Notes: a model not told the origin generated them from the sequence alone. A stretch of DNA of 27,457 nt from CAYFVR01 sp046541515 (GCA_046541515.1 JBKHDD010000049.1:1-27457); one strand, 5' to 3'; positions 14,199 to 23,043 are shown, numbered from the stretch's first letter. Numbers and translations are program-made.

Positions 14199-15175
14199 GC
14201 CGATCCGATCCTCCGCGCGGCGGCGGCCACGATGGCGGGGGCGATTCCGGCCAGGGCCAGCACTTCGGCGGCGGCCCCCATGTTCCGGGCCACCCGGGGC
14301 ATGCCGTAGACGGCGCTGGAATCCTCGTCCTGGGCGATGGTGTGCCAGCCGGACCGGCGGAGATTCAGCAGCCCCTCGGCCCCGTCCCGGCCCATGCCGG
14401 TGAGCAGCACCGCCACGCCGGCCGGCGCGCCGGCCAGGCTCCAGAACAGCAGGTCCACCGAGGGAGTGCAAGCGTTGCCAAGACCGTTGGGCAGGTCCGA
14501 AAAGACGCCTTCCGGGGTCAGAAAGAGATGGGCGTCGGCCGCGGCGATGTAGACGGTCCCGGCTGCGGGCCGGTCGCCGGGACGGGCCCGCAGCACCGGC
14601 AGGGCGGTCTGGCCGTCCAGCCAAGAGACGAGACCGGCGGAAAAGGACGGGTCCACGTGCTGGGCCACCACCACGGCGGGCGCGAACCCCGGCGGGAGGG
14701 CGCCCAGGACCCGGGCCACGGCGGGAGGCCCCCCGGTGGAAGCTCCGATGGCCACCAGCGGCGGCCCCGGCGGGGCTTCCTCGGACGGTTCCGTCGCCAG
14801 ACGAAAGGCCCGGGCCAGCCGTTCCACCTCCAGGGGATGGGGACCGCCCGCGCCGGAGCGGGGCTCCGGCAACAGATTCCGGACGCCGCTTCGCAGGGCG
14901 TCCAGGAGGGCCGGCCCCGGAACCGAGGGCGTTACCGCGAGAACCGGCGCTTCCACCCGTTCCAGCAGTGGCCGGCAGGCGGGCGCCACGCCGTCCAGGC
15001 CCACTTCCATCAGCAACAGGTCGGGCGGATCGGCGACGGCCAGGCGGACCGCCTCCTCCCCCTCCCCGGCGGACCAGGCCACGTCATGGCCGGGAATACG
15101 GCTGATCATGCGGGAAAGGCGACGCCGGACCTCCGCACGCCGATGAACGATCCCGATCCGCATTCCCGTTCCCAT
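14195..15175 (-). CDS. cheB: CheB/WspF-like methylesterase with a degenerate receiver domain
   Basis: A 326-residue protein with the CheB order of receiver then methylesterase. The esterase domain is complete, with S146 in GASTGGP, H173 in VAQHVD and D264 in LTGMGRDGAEG. The N-terminus MRIGIV is WspF-like, but the acidic pocket is HRR where VDD or VND is expected, and the phospho-acceptor position in DLLLMEVGLDG is Glu (E57), encoded GAA. The receiver therefore cannot be phosphorylated normally and may mimic the active state or serve only as a scaffold. It should remove methyl groups from the MCP encoded just upstream. Its ATG shares one base with the MCP stop (TGATG). A second possible start is Met5. 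Confidence 0.93.
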   Translation of the reverse strand: MGTGMRIGIVHRRAEVRRRLSRMISRIPGHDVAWSAGEGEEAVRLAVADPPDLLLMEVGLDGVAPACRPLLERVEAPVLAVTPSVPGPALLDALRSGVRNLLPEPRSGAGGPHPLEVERLARAFRLATEPSEEAPPGPPLVAIGASTGGPPAVARVLGALPPGFAPAVVVAQHVDPSFSAGLVSWLDGQTALPVLRARPGDRPAAGTVYIAAADAHLFLTPEGVFSDLPNGLGNACTPSVDLLFWSLAGAPAGVAVLLTGMGRDGAEGLLNLRRSGWHTIAQDEDSSAVYGMPRVARNMGAAAEVLALAGIAPAIVAAAARRIGSA

Positions 15176-17313
15176 CAGGCCACCTTGAACCGGGAGACTT
15201 CGTCTTGCAGTCCGCGGGCGGCGTCATTTAGCTGCTCGATGGCCTCGAAGGATTCCTTGAGTCCCTCGGCCGTCTGGGTCATCTCCTCGGTGAGCTGGCC
15301 CACGGCCCGGCTGATCTCCCGGGCCCGTCCGGTCTGGGACTGCATGGAATGGGTCACCTGGTCGAAATTGGGGGAAAGCACCTTGACCTGCTCGATGATC
15401 CGGTCGAGCTGCTCGCTGATCCGGGCCACGTCCTCGGCGCTGTGCTGCACTTCCTTGATGAAGGCGTCCATCTCCATGACGCCGGCGGAGACGGCGGTCT
15501 GCATGTCCTGCACCGTTTTTTCGATGTCCAGGGTGGCCACGGCGGTCTGGTCGGCCAGCCGGCGGATCTCCCGGGCCACCACGGTGAAGCCCCGGCCGTA
15601 TTCCCCGGCCTTTTCCGCCTCGATGGCGGCGTTCAGCGACAGCAGGTTGGTCTGGTCGGCCACCTTGGTGATGGTGGTCACCACCGAGGTGATGCTGGTG
15701 GCCTTTTCGTTGATCACTTCCAGCTTGCCGGAGATCGACTTGGAGGCGTCCTCCATGTTGCCGATGGCGCTTTTCATCCGCTCCAGCCCCTCCTGGCCGC
15801 TGGTGGCGAATTCCGCCGTCTCGTTGGACATGGAGGCCACCTGCTCCATGGTGGCGACCAGGCTCTCGGAGACGTTGGAAATCTCCCCCACCGACCGGTT
15901 GACCCGCTCGGTGGAATCCATCTGCTTGGTCACCGTGGTCTGTTGCTCCCGCGCGGCGGCCGAAAGTTGGGTGGCCGAGGCGTTGACCTGAAGCCCCGAC
16001 TGCTGCACCTTGCCGATGAGGGCGTTGAGGTTGATGGCCATTTCCCGCAGCTTGGAGACCAGTTTGCCGATTTCGTCGTTGCGCCCCAGCCGAAACCGGG
16101 AGAGAAACACGTTTCCGTCCAGTTCGATCCGGGCGGTCAGGTCTCCTTTGGCGATGGTGTCGGCGAAGGCCACGGCCTTGTCGATGGGGCCCAGAATGCG
16201 CCGGGCCGCGAACCAGCCGATGCCGCCCATGAAGGCGATGGCCAAAAGCCCCGCGACGAGCACGAACAGCCGGTTGAACTCCCGGATGTCGGCGGCTTGG
16301 CGGCGGGCGCCCTCCCGAATGTCCATCGACAGTCGGCGCAATCCTTCCAGGGCGTTGTCCATTTCCCCGATGCGGCTCCGAAGCGCCGCAAGGATTTCCG
16401 CCATCTCGGCCTGGCCGGCCAGCCGTTCGGTTCGAAGGGTCGCCAAATTGCCCAGGATTTCGGCCATGGCCTCGAAATCGGTTTCCACCTTTTGGACCAA
16501 CGTCATCAACTCCGCCGATTCCGAAACATTGGCCTTCAGAACGCCGAGGGAAGCCTGCACCAGCCCGCCCGCGTCGGCAATTTCGTTTTCGGCCAGGCGG
16601 ACAACGGTGCCCGCGGATCGGACCAGCTGAAGCTGCTGGCCGTAGCTGCCCAGCCGAACCACGCCAAGCCGCAGGTCGTTGCAGGCCTGCTGGGCCCGGG
16701 TCAAATCCTGCTGGACAAGGTCCCGAACCGCTCCCCGCAACTCCTCGGTTTGGTCTTCGGTCTGAAAATACTCCCGCAGGGCGATCTTTTCCCGCATGGC
16801 CGCGAAATTGACCCGGCCGGAAATGGCCTCGGCGTTTTTCCCCAACTCCGCCCGCAGGTCGTCCGCCCGCTCCGCGGCGGCGCCCGACTCGCCGGCGATT
16901 CGGAGGTTTTCTTCCATGGAGGCCAAAAGGGCGGCGTCCCGCTCCAGAAATTCGGCGTAGGCCTCCCGAATGCGGTCCAAAAGGTCCGTCGCCTCCCCCC
17001 GTTCCGACAACAGGGCGCGCAGCCGGGCCAAGCTGTTCTCAAAGGCCGTCTCCAGCGGTTTCCGATCCGCCAGCTCCGCCAGGATATCCGGCGAGTCGGC
17101 GGCCTGGATGTTTCCCTGGCGTTCGACGAAGGCCCCCATCGCCTCCCGGATCTGCTGGTTGGCCTTCTCCAGATCGAGCACGGCCTGGGTCAGCCGGTCC
17201 TGGCTTTCGATGAGCCGGGCGTTGGAGTAAAAGCTGGCCCAGGCCAGGGCCGCCACCACGGCCACGCCGGTGGCGACCAGGCCGATCAGCATCCGCTTGA
17301 TGGTCAGGTTCAC
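15175..17313 (-). CDS. WspA-like methyl-accepting chemoreceptor
   Basis: A 712-residue receptor. TM1 lies at residues 8-29, followed by a large periplasmic helical bundle (about 30-345), TM2 at about 349-372 (LFVLVAGLLAIAFMGGIGWF), HAMP, and the signalling hairpin. The tip reads VADQTNLLSLNAAIEAEKAG followed by EYGRGF and EIRRLADQTAVATLDIE, wording I associate with WspA. No C-terminal CheR-tethering pentapeptide is present. The GTG at 17313 is preferred because GGGAGG lies eight bases upstream and TM1 then sits at the N-terminus. An ATG at 17364 overlaps the cheA end and adds 17 polar residues. By homology to WspA it would sense surface contact or envelope stress and control the CheA encoded immediately upstream. 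Confidence 0.93.
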   Translation of the reverse strand: MNLTIKRMLIGLVATGVAVVAALAWASFYSNARLIESQDRLTQAVLDLEKANQQIREAMGAFVERQGNIQAADSPDILAELADRKPLETAFENSLARLRALLSERGEATDLLDRIREAYAEFLERDAALLASMEENLRIAGESGAAAERADDLRAELGKNAEAISGRVNFAAMREKIALREYFQTEDQTEELRGAVRDLVQQDLTRAQQACNDLRLGVVRLGSYGQQLQLVRSAGTVVRLAENEIADAGGLVQASLGVLKANVSESAELMTLVQKVETDFEAMAEILGNLATLRTERLAGQAEMAEILAALRSRIGEMDNALEGLRRLSMDIREGARRQAADIREFNRLFVLVAGLLAIAFMGGIGWFAARRILGPIDKAVAFADTIAKGDLTARIELDGNVFLSRFRLGRNDEIGKLVSKLREMAINLNALIGKVQQSGLQVNASATQLSAAAREQQTTVTKQMDSTERVNRSVGEISNVSESLVATMEQVASMSNETAEFATSGQEGLERMKSAIGNMEDASKSISGKLEVINEKATSITSVVTTITKVADQTNLLSLNAAIEAEKAGEYGRGFTVVAREIRRLADQTAVATLDIEKTVQDMQTAVSAGVMEMDAFIKEVQHSAEDVARISEQLDRIIEQVKVLSPNFDQVTHSMQSQTGRAREISRAVGQLTEEMTQTAEGLKESFEAIEQLNDAARGLQDEVSRFKVA

Positions 17314-17350
17314 GATCTTGGCCTCCCGGTTTTTAGTCGGCAGTTGTCCG

Positions 17351-20300
17351 TCACGGTTCCCCAATCAAATCAATCACCGCGTCGATCAGGGTGTTGTCGT
17401 CGAAATCGGTTTTGGACAGGTAGTAATCGGCGCCGGCATCCAGCCCTTCCAGCCGGTCCGCCTCGGTGAATTTGTAGGAGACGATGATGACCGGCAGGTG
17501 GGACAGTTCGGCGTGGCGCTTGATGTTTCGGATCAGCTCGAAGCCGTTCATCCGGGGCATGTCCACGTCGGAGATGACCATGTCGAATGGGGCGGTGCGG
17601 ACCAGGTTCCAGCCGTCCATGCCGTCCACGGCCACCTCCACCTGGTAGCCCCGGTTTTCCAGCAACTTGCGCTCCTTCTCCCGCACGATGAAGGAGTCCT
17701 CCACCACCAGGATTCGGGGCGGGGGGCTCTCTTCCTCCACCGCCTCGGCGGGGGAGATTTTGCCGAGGCGACGACTGCCGGAGAGCAGGTTGTCGATGGA
17801 GTGGACCAGGTCCTCCACGTCGAAGATCAGCACCGGCGAGCCGTCCATCATCACGGCGGCGGCGCTGATGTCCGGCACCTTGCCCAGCCGGGGGTCCAGG
17901 GGGCGAACCACCAGGTCGAATTCGCCCAGAAACCGGTCCACCACCAGGCCGTAGGCGTGTTCCCGGTCGCTGACCACCACCACGTTCACCGGCGCCACCA
18001 GCGGAGGGGGATCGGCGATCTCCAGCACCTCGTGGACGTTGACCAGGGAGACGTTGCGCCCGTTGCGGAGAAAATACTGGCGGTCCTCCACGGTCTGGAT
18101 TTCCGATTCGGCCAGCCGCAGACAGCGGTCGATCCGGGCCAGGGGAAAGGCGTAGGGCTCTCCGGCGATTTCCACCAGAAAAGTGCGGATCACCGACAGG
18201 GCCAGGGGCAGTTCCATCTGGAATCGGGTTCCCCGGCCGGGACGGGAGAACGCCCGAACCATGCCGCCCACTTCGTGGACGGCGCCCTGGACCACGTTGA
18301 GACCCACGCCCCGGCCGGAAAGATGGGTGACCTCCGGCGCGGTGCTGAAGCCGGGCTGGAAGAGATAATCCAGCAACTCCGGCTCGCTCATCCGTTCGGC
18401 CAATTCCGCGCCGGCCACGCCCCGTTCCCGCAGACGCAGACGGATGCCGTCGGGATCCACCCCCCGGCCGTCGTCGGAAACGGTGACGATCAACATGCCG
18501 GCCCGGTGGGCGGCCTCCAGCCGGATGATGCCGGTTTCGTCCTTTCCGGCGGCCCGCCGCTCGGCCGGGGTTTCGATGCCGTGGTCCACGGCGTTTCGCA
18601 ACAGATGGTTGAGCGGCGTGCCGATCCGCTCCAGGATGTCCCGGTCCACTTCGGTGGATTCGCCCGCCACCTCCAGCCGGACCCGCTTGCCCAGCTCCCG
18701 GGCCATGTCCCGCAGCCGTCGGCGGTAGCCGCGAACGCCCTCGGCGAAGGGGCTCATGCGGACGCCGATCACCTCGTGGTAGAGCCGGTCCGACAGGTTG
18801 GCGGAGACGCTGGTGAACATGTCCAGCTCCCCCATCCGTTCCCCCAGATCCCGTCCCAGCCCCTTTAGCCGCTCCCGGGCCTGAAAGGCCAGCTTGCCCG
18901 CCCGGTGAACGTCGCCGGTTTCCAGCACCTTTTGGAGTTCCTCCAGGGTGTTGGCCAGCTCGCTCTGCCCCCGCTTGAGCAGGAACAGCGATTCGGAAAA
19001 GGGCGGCAGCCAGCGGGACCCCACCACCACCTCTCCGGCCAGCCCCATGAGCCGTTCGATTTTGGCGGCGGTGACCCGGACGGTCCGCTCCGACTCGGAT
19101 GCCTGGACGGGCGGGGGCCCCTCGGCCGCGTCCGACGGCGGGGCGGCGGGTTCGCGCGTCTCCCGGCGGGCCGGAAGCCGGGTCTCATCCGGGCCGCGAT
19201 CATCTTCGACCGCTTCCTCGTCGGCGGAAGAATCGCCGCCGGTCCACCAGTCCCTCTCCGAGACCGGTGGGGCGGCGGGTTGAGATTTTGCCTCGTCCGC
19301 TTCCGGCGCGTCCGGCTCCGCCGACATTTCGGGCCGGCGTTCCCCGCCGCGAGCGGGCCATTCGTCCGGGGCGACGGGGTCGGGTTCCGCCACTTTTCCA
19401 TGGGCCGGGGCGATATCTCGGCCGAATTCGAAATCCCATTCCGGTTTGGCGTCGAGACCTGCCGCGTCCTCCGCGAAGGCCGCGATGTCGAGCCGGATTC
19501 GCTCGAACACCCGTGGAGAGACGGTGGGGTCCCGATCGGGCTGGGAACTTCGCGTGTACCGCAGCAACAGGTCCACGGCGTCCACCAGCCGGTCGATTTG
19601 GTCTTTCTCCAGCTCCAGCGTCCCGTCGTCCGCGGCCTCGAAGCAGCGGGACATCGTCTCCGCCAGGGCCGCCACGTCGTCCAGCTCCACCAGCCGGGCC
19701 CCGCCCAGCAGGGCGTCGAGGGTGGCGGCCAGGTTGGGGAGGGCGGCCGGATCGAACGGGTCTTCCCGGAGAATGTCCAGGCTTTCCATCATGGCGTCGC
19801 TCCAGCCGTCCATCTCCTCCCGGAAGGCGTCCATGAGGGATGCCGGCGGAGGCGTCGTCCGCGAATCGGATCGGGCGGGGGCGGCGCGTCGTGTCCGCGG
19901 TCGACGTAAGTCCGGTCCGGCGGCGGAAGGCGGTTCGGGACGCGGGGCGGGCTTCGGCGGCGGCGCGCCCAGGTCGGATTCCGTCCGGGTCCCTTCCGCG
20001 CGATGCGTTTTGGCCGGATGTTTTTTGTCCCGACGTTTTTTGGATGGCGCCGCTTTCGCCGGCCCGGCCTGGCCGCCGCCTTCCGCCCCGATGGCGGCCA
20101 CCTCCGCGATTCCGGCCTCCGTCTCCTCGGGCGTCGGTTCGGCCAGCTCGCCTTCGCCGGCGGTTTCGGCCATGCGGATCAGCAGATCGGTGGCCCCCAG
20201 CAGTCGGTCGATGTCGGCGGGCGTCAGGACGTGCCGTCCTTCCTCCACCGCCTTGAAGGCGTCCTCCATGGCGTGGGCCAGCCGGACCGCCGCGTCCAGC

Positions 20301-20533
20301 TCGGCGATTTTCGCCCCGCCTTTGATGGAATGGGCCGCTTTCTTGAGGGTTTCCAGGGCGGCCATGCCGCCGGGATTTTCCTCCAGGTCCAGCAGCCCGT
20401 TGTTGAGGGTGGCCCCCAGGGTTTCCATCTCCGACCGGAACAGGTCGAACATGGTCTGATCGGAGAGCGCGTCGCCGGCGGAAGAAATCCCCCCCGGTTC
20501 CCCTTGGGAAAGGCGGGAGCTGGCGGAATTCAT
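17351..20533 (-). CDS. cheA: CheA/WspE-like hybrid histidine kinase with C-terminal receiver
   Basis: A 1060-residue kinase, longer than the roughly 750 residues I recall for WspE. HPt1 carries H68 (KKAAHSIKGGAK). After an Ala/Pro/Arg-rich linker, residues 234-328 look like a second HPt whose histidine position holds D273 (TLDALLGGAR). A long acidic, disordered linker (about 360-482) follows. Next come the dimer helices, the kinase domain with N-box LNHLLRNAVDHG (641-652), G1 DDGRG (687-691) and G2 GRGVGLN (740-746), a CheW-like P5 domain (about 785-915), and a receiver with E945/D946, phospho-acceptor D989 (VISDVDMP) and a late Lys. It would phosphorylate the receiver-cyclase and its own receiver. 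The ATG overlaps the upstream CheW stop (ATGA). In-frame codons further upstream are only the shadow of cheW and cheR. Confidence 0.93.
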   Translation of the reverse strand: MNSASSRLSQGEPGGISSAGDALSDQTMFDLFRSEMETLGATLNNGLLDLEENPGGMAALETLKKAAHSIKGGAKIAELDAAVRLAHAMEDAFKAVEEGRHVLTPADIDRLLGATDLLIRMAETAGEGELAEPTPEETEAGIAEVAAIGAEGGGQAGPAKAAPSKKRRDKKHPAKTHRAEGTRTESDLGAPPPKPAPRPEPPSAAGPDLRRPRTRRAAPARSDSRTTPPPASLMDAFREEMDGWSDAMMESLDILREDPFDPAALPNLAATLDALLGGARLVELDDVAALAETMSRCFEAADDGTLELEKDQIDRLVDAVDLLLRYTRSSQPDRDPTVSPRVFERIRLDIAAFAEDAAGLDAKPEWDFEFGRDIAPAHGKVAEPDPVAPDEWPARGGERRPEMSAEPDAPEADEAKSQPAAPPVSERDWWTGGDSSADEEAVEDDRGPDETRLPARRETREPAAPPSDAAEGPPPVQASESERTVRVTAAKIERLMGLAGEVVVGSRWLPPFSESLFLLKRGQSELANTLEELQKVLETGDVHRAGKLAFQARERLKGLGRDLGERMGELDMFTSVSANLSDRLYHEVIGVRMSPFAEGVRGYRRRLRDMARELGKRVRLEVAGESTEVDRDILERIGTPLNHLLRNAVDHGIETPAERRAAGKDETGIIRLEAAHRAGMLIVTVSDDGRGVDPDGIRLRLRERGVAGAELAERMSEPELLDYLFQPGFSTAPEVTHLSGRGVGLNVVQGAVHEVGGMVRAFSRPGRGTRFQMELPLALSVIRTFLVEIAGEPYAFPLARIDRCLRLAESEIQTVEDRQYFLRNGRNVSLVNVHEVLEIADPPPLVAPVNVVVVSDREHAYGLVVDRFLGEFDLVVRPLDPRLGKVPDISAAAVMMDGSPVLIFDVEDLVHSIDNLLSGSRRLGKISPAEAVEEESPPPRILVVEDSFIVREKERKLLENRGYQVEVAVDGMDGWNLVRTAPFDMVISDVDMPRMNGFELIRNIKRHAELSHLPVIIVSYKFTEADRLEGLDAGADYYLSKTDFDDNTLIDAVIDLIGEP

Positions 20534-21264
20534 TGGACGTTCCGGATGAGGCTGTAGAGGATGAGATCGGCGTCCAGCAGGGCCACGTTGAGCGATTCCT
20601 CGGAGCCGTCCTTTTTGCGCAGCGGCCAGGTGAAAAGGGCCCGGGCGTAGGCCGATCCGGCCTTGGCCACGGTGACCGGCGTGCGTCGATAGAGCTGGGG
20701 CCGAACCCGGTCGATGCCCAGGATTTCGTCCACCGGAAACACCCATTGCGCGCCCGGCTCCCCGATCACCATCATCCGGCGATGGGTGGGCAGGCGCCGG
20801 TCCCGTCGGGCGCTGGGGGCTTCCTCGATGTCCAGCAGGGCTTTCAGGGAGACGCAAAGCTGAATGTCGCCGTGGACGTTGACCACCCCCAGCAGCACCG
20901 GGTTTTTCCGGTGGGGCAGGCTGTGGAATCTTTCCGGGTCCACCACCTCGGCCAGGAGAGCGGTGGGCAGGGCCAGCCATTCCCGCTCGATCCGGAAAAT
21001 CACCAGGGACTCGGCCCCCGGCGGCTCTTCGGTCTTTTCCGCCGCCAGCGCCTCGGCCGCCTCCTCCTGGTAGCCGGGCGGCAGGTCCCGCTCCAGCAGG
21101 GCTCGGCCCGCACGGGTAAAAACCGGGCAGTTTCGGCAATGGGTGAACTGCTCCAGCTCCGGGCAGGTCCCCCGGCCGCGAGAAATCACGCCGATGGTTT
21201 CCCAGCAGTGGCCGGCTTCCCGGGCGTCCTCGTTCGTCGCGGATTTGTTCGGGATGTCGTTCAC
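20530..21264 (-). CDS. cheW: WspD-like CheW adaptor with a Cys-rich N-terminus
   Basis: A 244-residue adaptor. The N-terminus carries the pattern CWETIGVISRGRGTCPELEQ followed by HCRNCPVF, with C20, C34, C43 and C46. This cysteine signature is characteristic of WspD as I recall it and might bind metal. A CheW domain follows at about 95-240 (IFRIEREWLALPTALLAEVV; LGVVNVHGDIQLCVSLKALL). It couples the MCP to CheA. The GTG start at 21264 is chosen because GGGAGGA lies about eight bases upstream and it overlaps the cheR stop as GTGA. A longer frame upstream is low-complexity Pro/Gly antisense to cheR and is rejected. Confidence 0.92.
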   Translation of the reverse strand: MNDIPNKSATNEDAREAGHCWETIGVISRGRGTCPELEQFTHCRNCPVFTRAGRALLERDLPPGYQEEAAEALAAEKTEEPPGAESLVIFRIEREWLALPTALLAEVVDPERFHSLPHRKNPVLLGVVNVHGDIQLCVSLKALLDIEEAPSARRDRRLPTHRRMMVIGEPGAQWVFPVDEILGIDRVRPQLYRRTPVTVAKAGSAYARALFTWPLRKKDGSEESLNVALLDADLILYSLIRNVQ

Positions 21265-22577
21265 TGGGCGTCCTCCCGCTCCCGCACCCGGCGCGCCCGG
21301 GCGCGGAATCGATCGGCCCGGGGACGTTCGCCCCGTCGGTCCGCCCCCAGGGCGAGCTGGCAAAGCGCCTCGTGATGGGTCGGGTCCAGGTACACCGTTC
21401 GCTCAAAATGGGCTTCGGCCGCCGCCTCTTCGCCCCGGGACTGGTGGATCATTCCGGCCAGGAAATGGGCCCGGGGATCGGCCGGTTGGCGGGCCAGGTG
21501 ATCTCGGCAGCGTTCCAGCGCCTCGGCCAGCGCTCCGCCGTCCGCCAGTCGGCCCGCCGCCTCCAGATCGTCCGCCTCGGCCAGATTCCGGTCTTCCGAA
21601 AGATCCCCGGAGGAGAGGGCGCCGGCGGGCCGCGCCTCGGTGGACGGCGAATTTCCCGCCGGGGCCGGCGGGGCGGAAACCGGAACGGGGCGAAAGGGAG
21701 CCGGTTCGGCTTCCGCCGGGGGTTCCCCGCGGAGCGGCGGGACGGCCTCGGCGGGCCGCTCGGGAACCCCCGGCGTGGCCGGCGATTCCGGAATGCCGGT
21801 TCGCCGAAAGGCGAAGGCCCGGGGGGCCGGAGTGCGGACGAAGCCGAATTCGCGAAAGATGTCGGCCTCGGCGTGGCCCACGAACAGCAGCCCGTCCGCC
21901 GCCAGCAGCCGGTCCACCGCGGCCGCGGCCCGGCCTCTGGCCCGTTCGGAAAGATAGATGACCAGATTCCGGCAAAAGACCACGTCGTAGGGCGGGGCGT
22001 CGGCCAGCAGGCAGGGGTCCAGCAGATTGCCCCGAAGAAACCGGACCCGCTTCCGGACGGCGGAATGGATGCCGTAGCCGGTGGCCATTTGGTCGAAAAA
22101 CTGGTCCCGAACCGGGTGGGCGACGCCCCGGAATGCGGCTTCTCCGAAGATGCCGGCCTGGGCCCGGCACAGGGCCCGGGCGCTCACGTCGATGGCGTCC
22201 ACCGCGAACGATTCGGGCGGCATGCCGCCTTGGAAAAGGGCCATGACGATGGAATACGGTTCCTCCCCCGTGGCGCAGGGAAGGCTGACAATGCGCAACG
22301 GGGCGTCGGGACGCCGCTTCCGGCGCGCCTCGGCGAAGCGGACCAGTTCGGCGAAGGCTTCGGGGATGCGGAAAAACCAGGTTTCCGGCACCACCAGCTC
22401 CTCCAGCAGCGTCTCCCACTCGCCGGCGTGGGCCGCGGCGTAGGCCGCGTACATCGAACGGTCGCCGAGCCCTCGGGCGGCCATCCGGCGGCCGATGGCC
22501 CGGTCGATCACGCCGGGTCCCGCGGCCCGGGGCGACAGCCCCAGGCGGGCCTCGATCAGGGCCTCAATCGGCGTCAA
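21261..22577 (-). CDS. cheR: WspC-like CheR methyltransferase with C-terminal TPR
   Basis: A 438-residue protein that methylates receptor glutamates with AdoMet. The CheR N-terminal helical domain runs through residues 1-70 (PIEALIEARLGL; ELVVPETWFFR). The methyltransferase domain has SLPCATGEEPYSI as motif I and VVFCRNLVIYL later. A Pro/Ala-rich linker of about 80 residues leads to two or three TPR units (ALAEALERCRDHLARQPADP; EAHFERTVYLDPTHHEAL), as in WspC. The TTG at 22577 is preferred because the protein then opens with TPIEALIEARLGL, like relatives. It overlaps the end of the upstream cheW by 14 bases and has GAGAGG nearby. An alternative TTG at 22652 would add 25 residues encoded inside cheW. 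Confidence 0.9.
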   Translation of the reverse strand: MTPIEALIEARLGLSPRAAGPGVIDRAIGRRMAARGLGDRSMYAAYAAAHAGEWETLLEELVVPETWFFRIPEAFAELVRFAEARRKRRPDAPLRIVSLPCATGEEPYSIVMALFQGGMPPESFAVDAIDVSARALCRAQAGIFGEAAFRGVAHPVRDQFFDQMATGYGIHSAVRKRVRFLRGNLLDPCLLADAPPYDVVFCRNLVIYLSERARGRAAAAVDRLLAADGLLFVGHAEADIFREFGFVRTPAPRAFAFRRTGIPESPATPGVPERPAEAVPPLRGEPPAEAEPAPFRPVPVSAPPAPAGNSPSTEARPAGALSSGDLSEDRNLAEADDLEAAGRLADGGALAEALERCRDHLARQPADPRAHFLAGMIHQSRGEEAAAEAHFERTVYLDPTHHEALCQLALGADRRGERPRADRFRARARRVREREDAQ

Positions 22578-23043
22578 TGGACCTCTCGGGAAGGGCGGCC
22601 GCCCGGGCGGGAAGAACTCCCAGGGATTCCGGCAGCCGGTCAAGGTCGACAAATTGTATCATTTCTCCGTCTTTCGTCATGATGCCCCCCAGATAGGGGG
22701 CGTCGGGCAGAAACACCGACGGCTCCCGCGCTTCGGGACCCGGGAGGCGGAGGGTCTCGGTCACCCGTTCCGCCATGAGACCGTACACCTGCGGCCGGTC
22801 TTTTTCCCCCGGCGCGTCGGCCAGGATGATCCGGGTGCTGAGCCGCCGGCGACAGGGCTGGCCCCGCACCAGCATGCACAGATCCACCACCGGCACGATC
22901 CGGCCCCGGTAGTTGAACACGCCGACGAAATGGGGCGGCGCGTGGGGCACCGGCTTGAGTCGGGGCATGGCCACGATTTCGCGGACTCGGTCGCAGGTGG
23001 CGGCGTAGGTGACGTCCGCGATGGAAAACAGCAGGACAAGCAT
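22564..23043 (-). CDS. cheW: WspB-like CheW adaptor, first gene of the operon
   Basis: A 159-residue single-domain CheW. The pattern MLVLLFSIADVTYAATCDRVREIV, then VGVFNYRGRIVPVVDLCMLV and RLSTRIILAD, is the CheW core and resembles WspB. It links the receptor to the kinase. The ATG at 23043 lies about 130 bases downstream of a good predicted promoter. The ribosome site is weak (AGG about nine bases upstream). cheR starts before this gene ends, so the two are coupled. Confidence 0.92.
   Translation of the reverse strand: MLVLLFSIADVTYAATCDRVREIVAMPRLKPVPHAPPHFVGVFNYRGRIVPVVDLCMLVRGQPCRRRLSTRIILADAPGEKDRPQVYGLMAERVTETLRLPGPEAREPSVFLPDAPYLGGIMTKDGEMIQFVDLDRLPESLGVLPARAAALPERSIDAD

Noticed and set aside
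14199..14624. In-frame upstream extension of the receiver-cyclase
   Set aside because: It lies inside cheB in another frame and reads as Arg/Pro/Gly-rich noise. The ATG at 14198 overlaps the cheB stop and opens into the receiver.
15349..17469. Long plus-strand frame opposite the chemoreceptor gene
   Set aside because: It is a mirror of the MCP codon pattern (His/Gly/Val-rich) with no motif. Similar mirrors occur opposite cheA and cheR.
20534..21406. N-terminal extension of CheA in the same frame upstream of 20533
   Set aside because: The extension is low-complexity Gly/Pro/Arg sequence read out of frame through cheW and cheR. The ATG at 20533 overlaps the cheW stop as ATGA and opens into the HPt domain.
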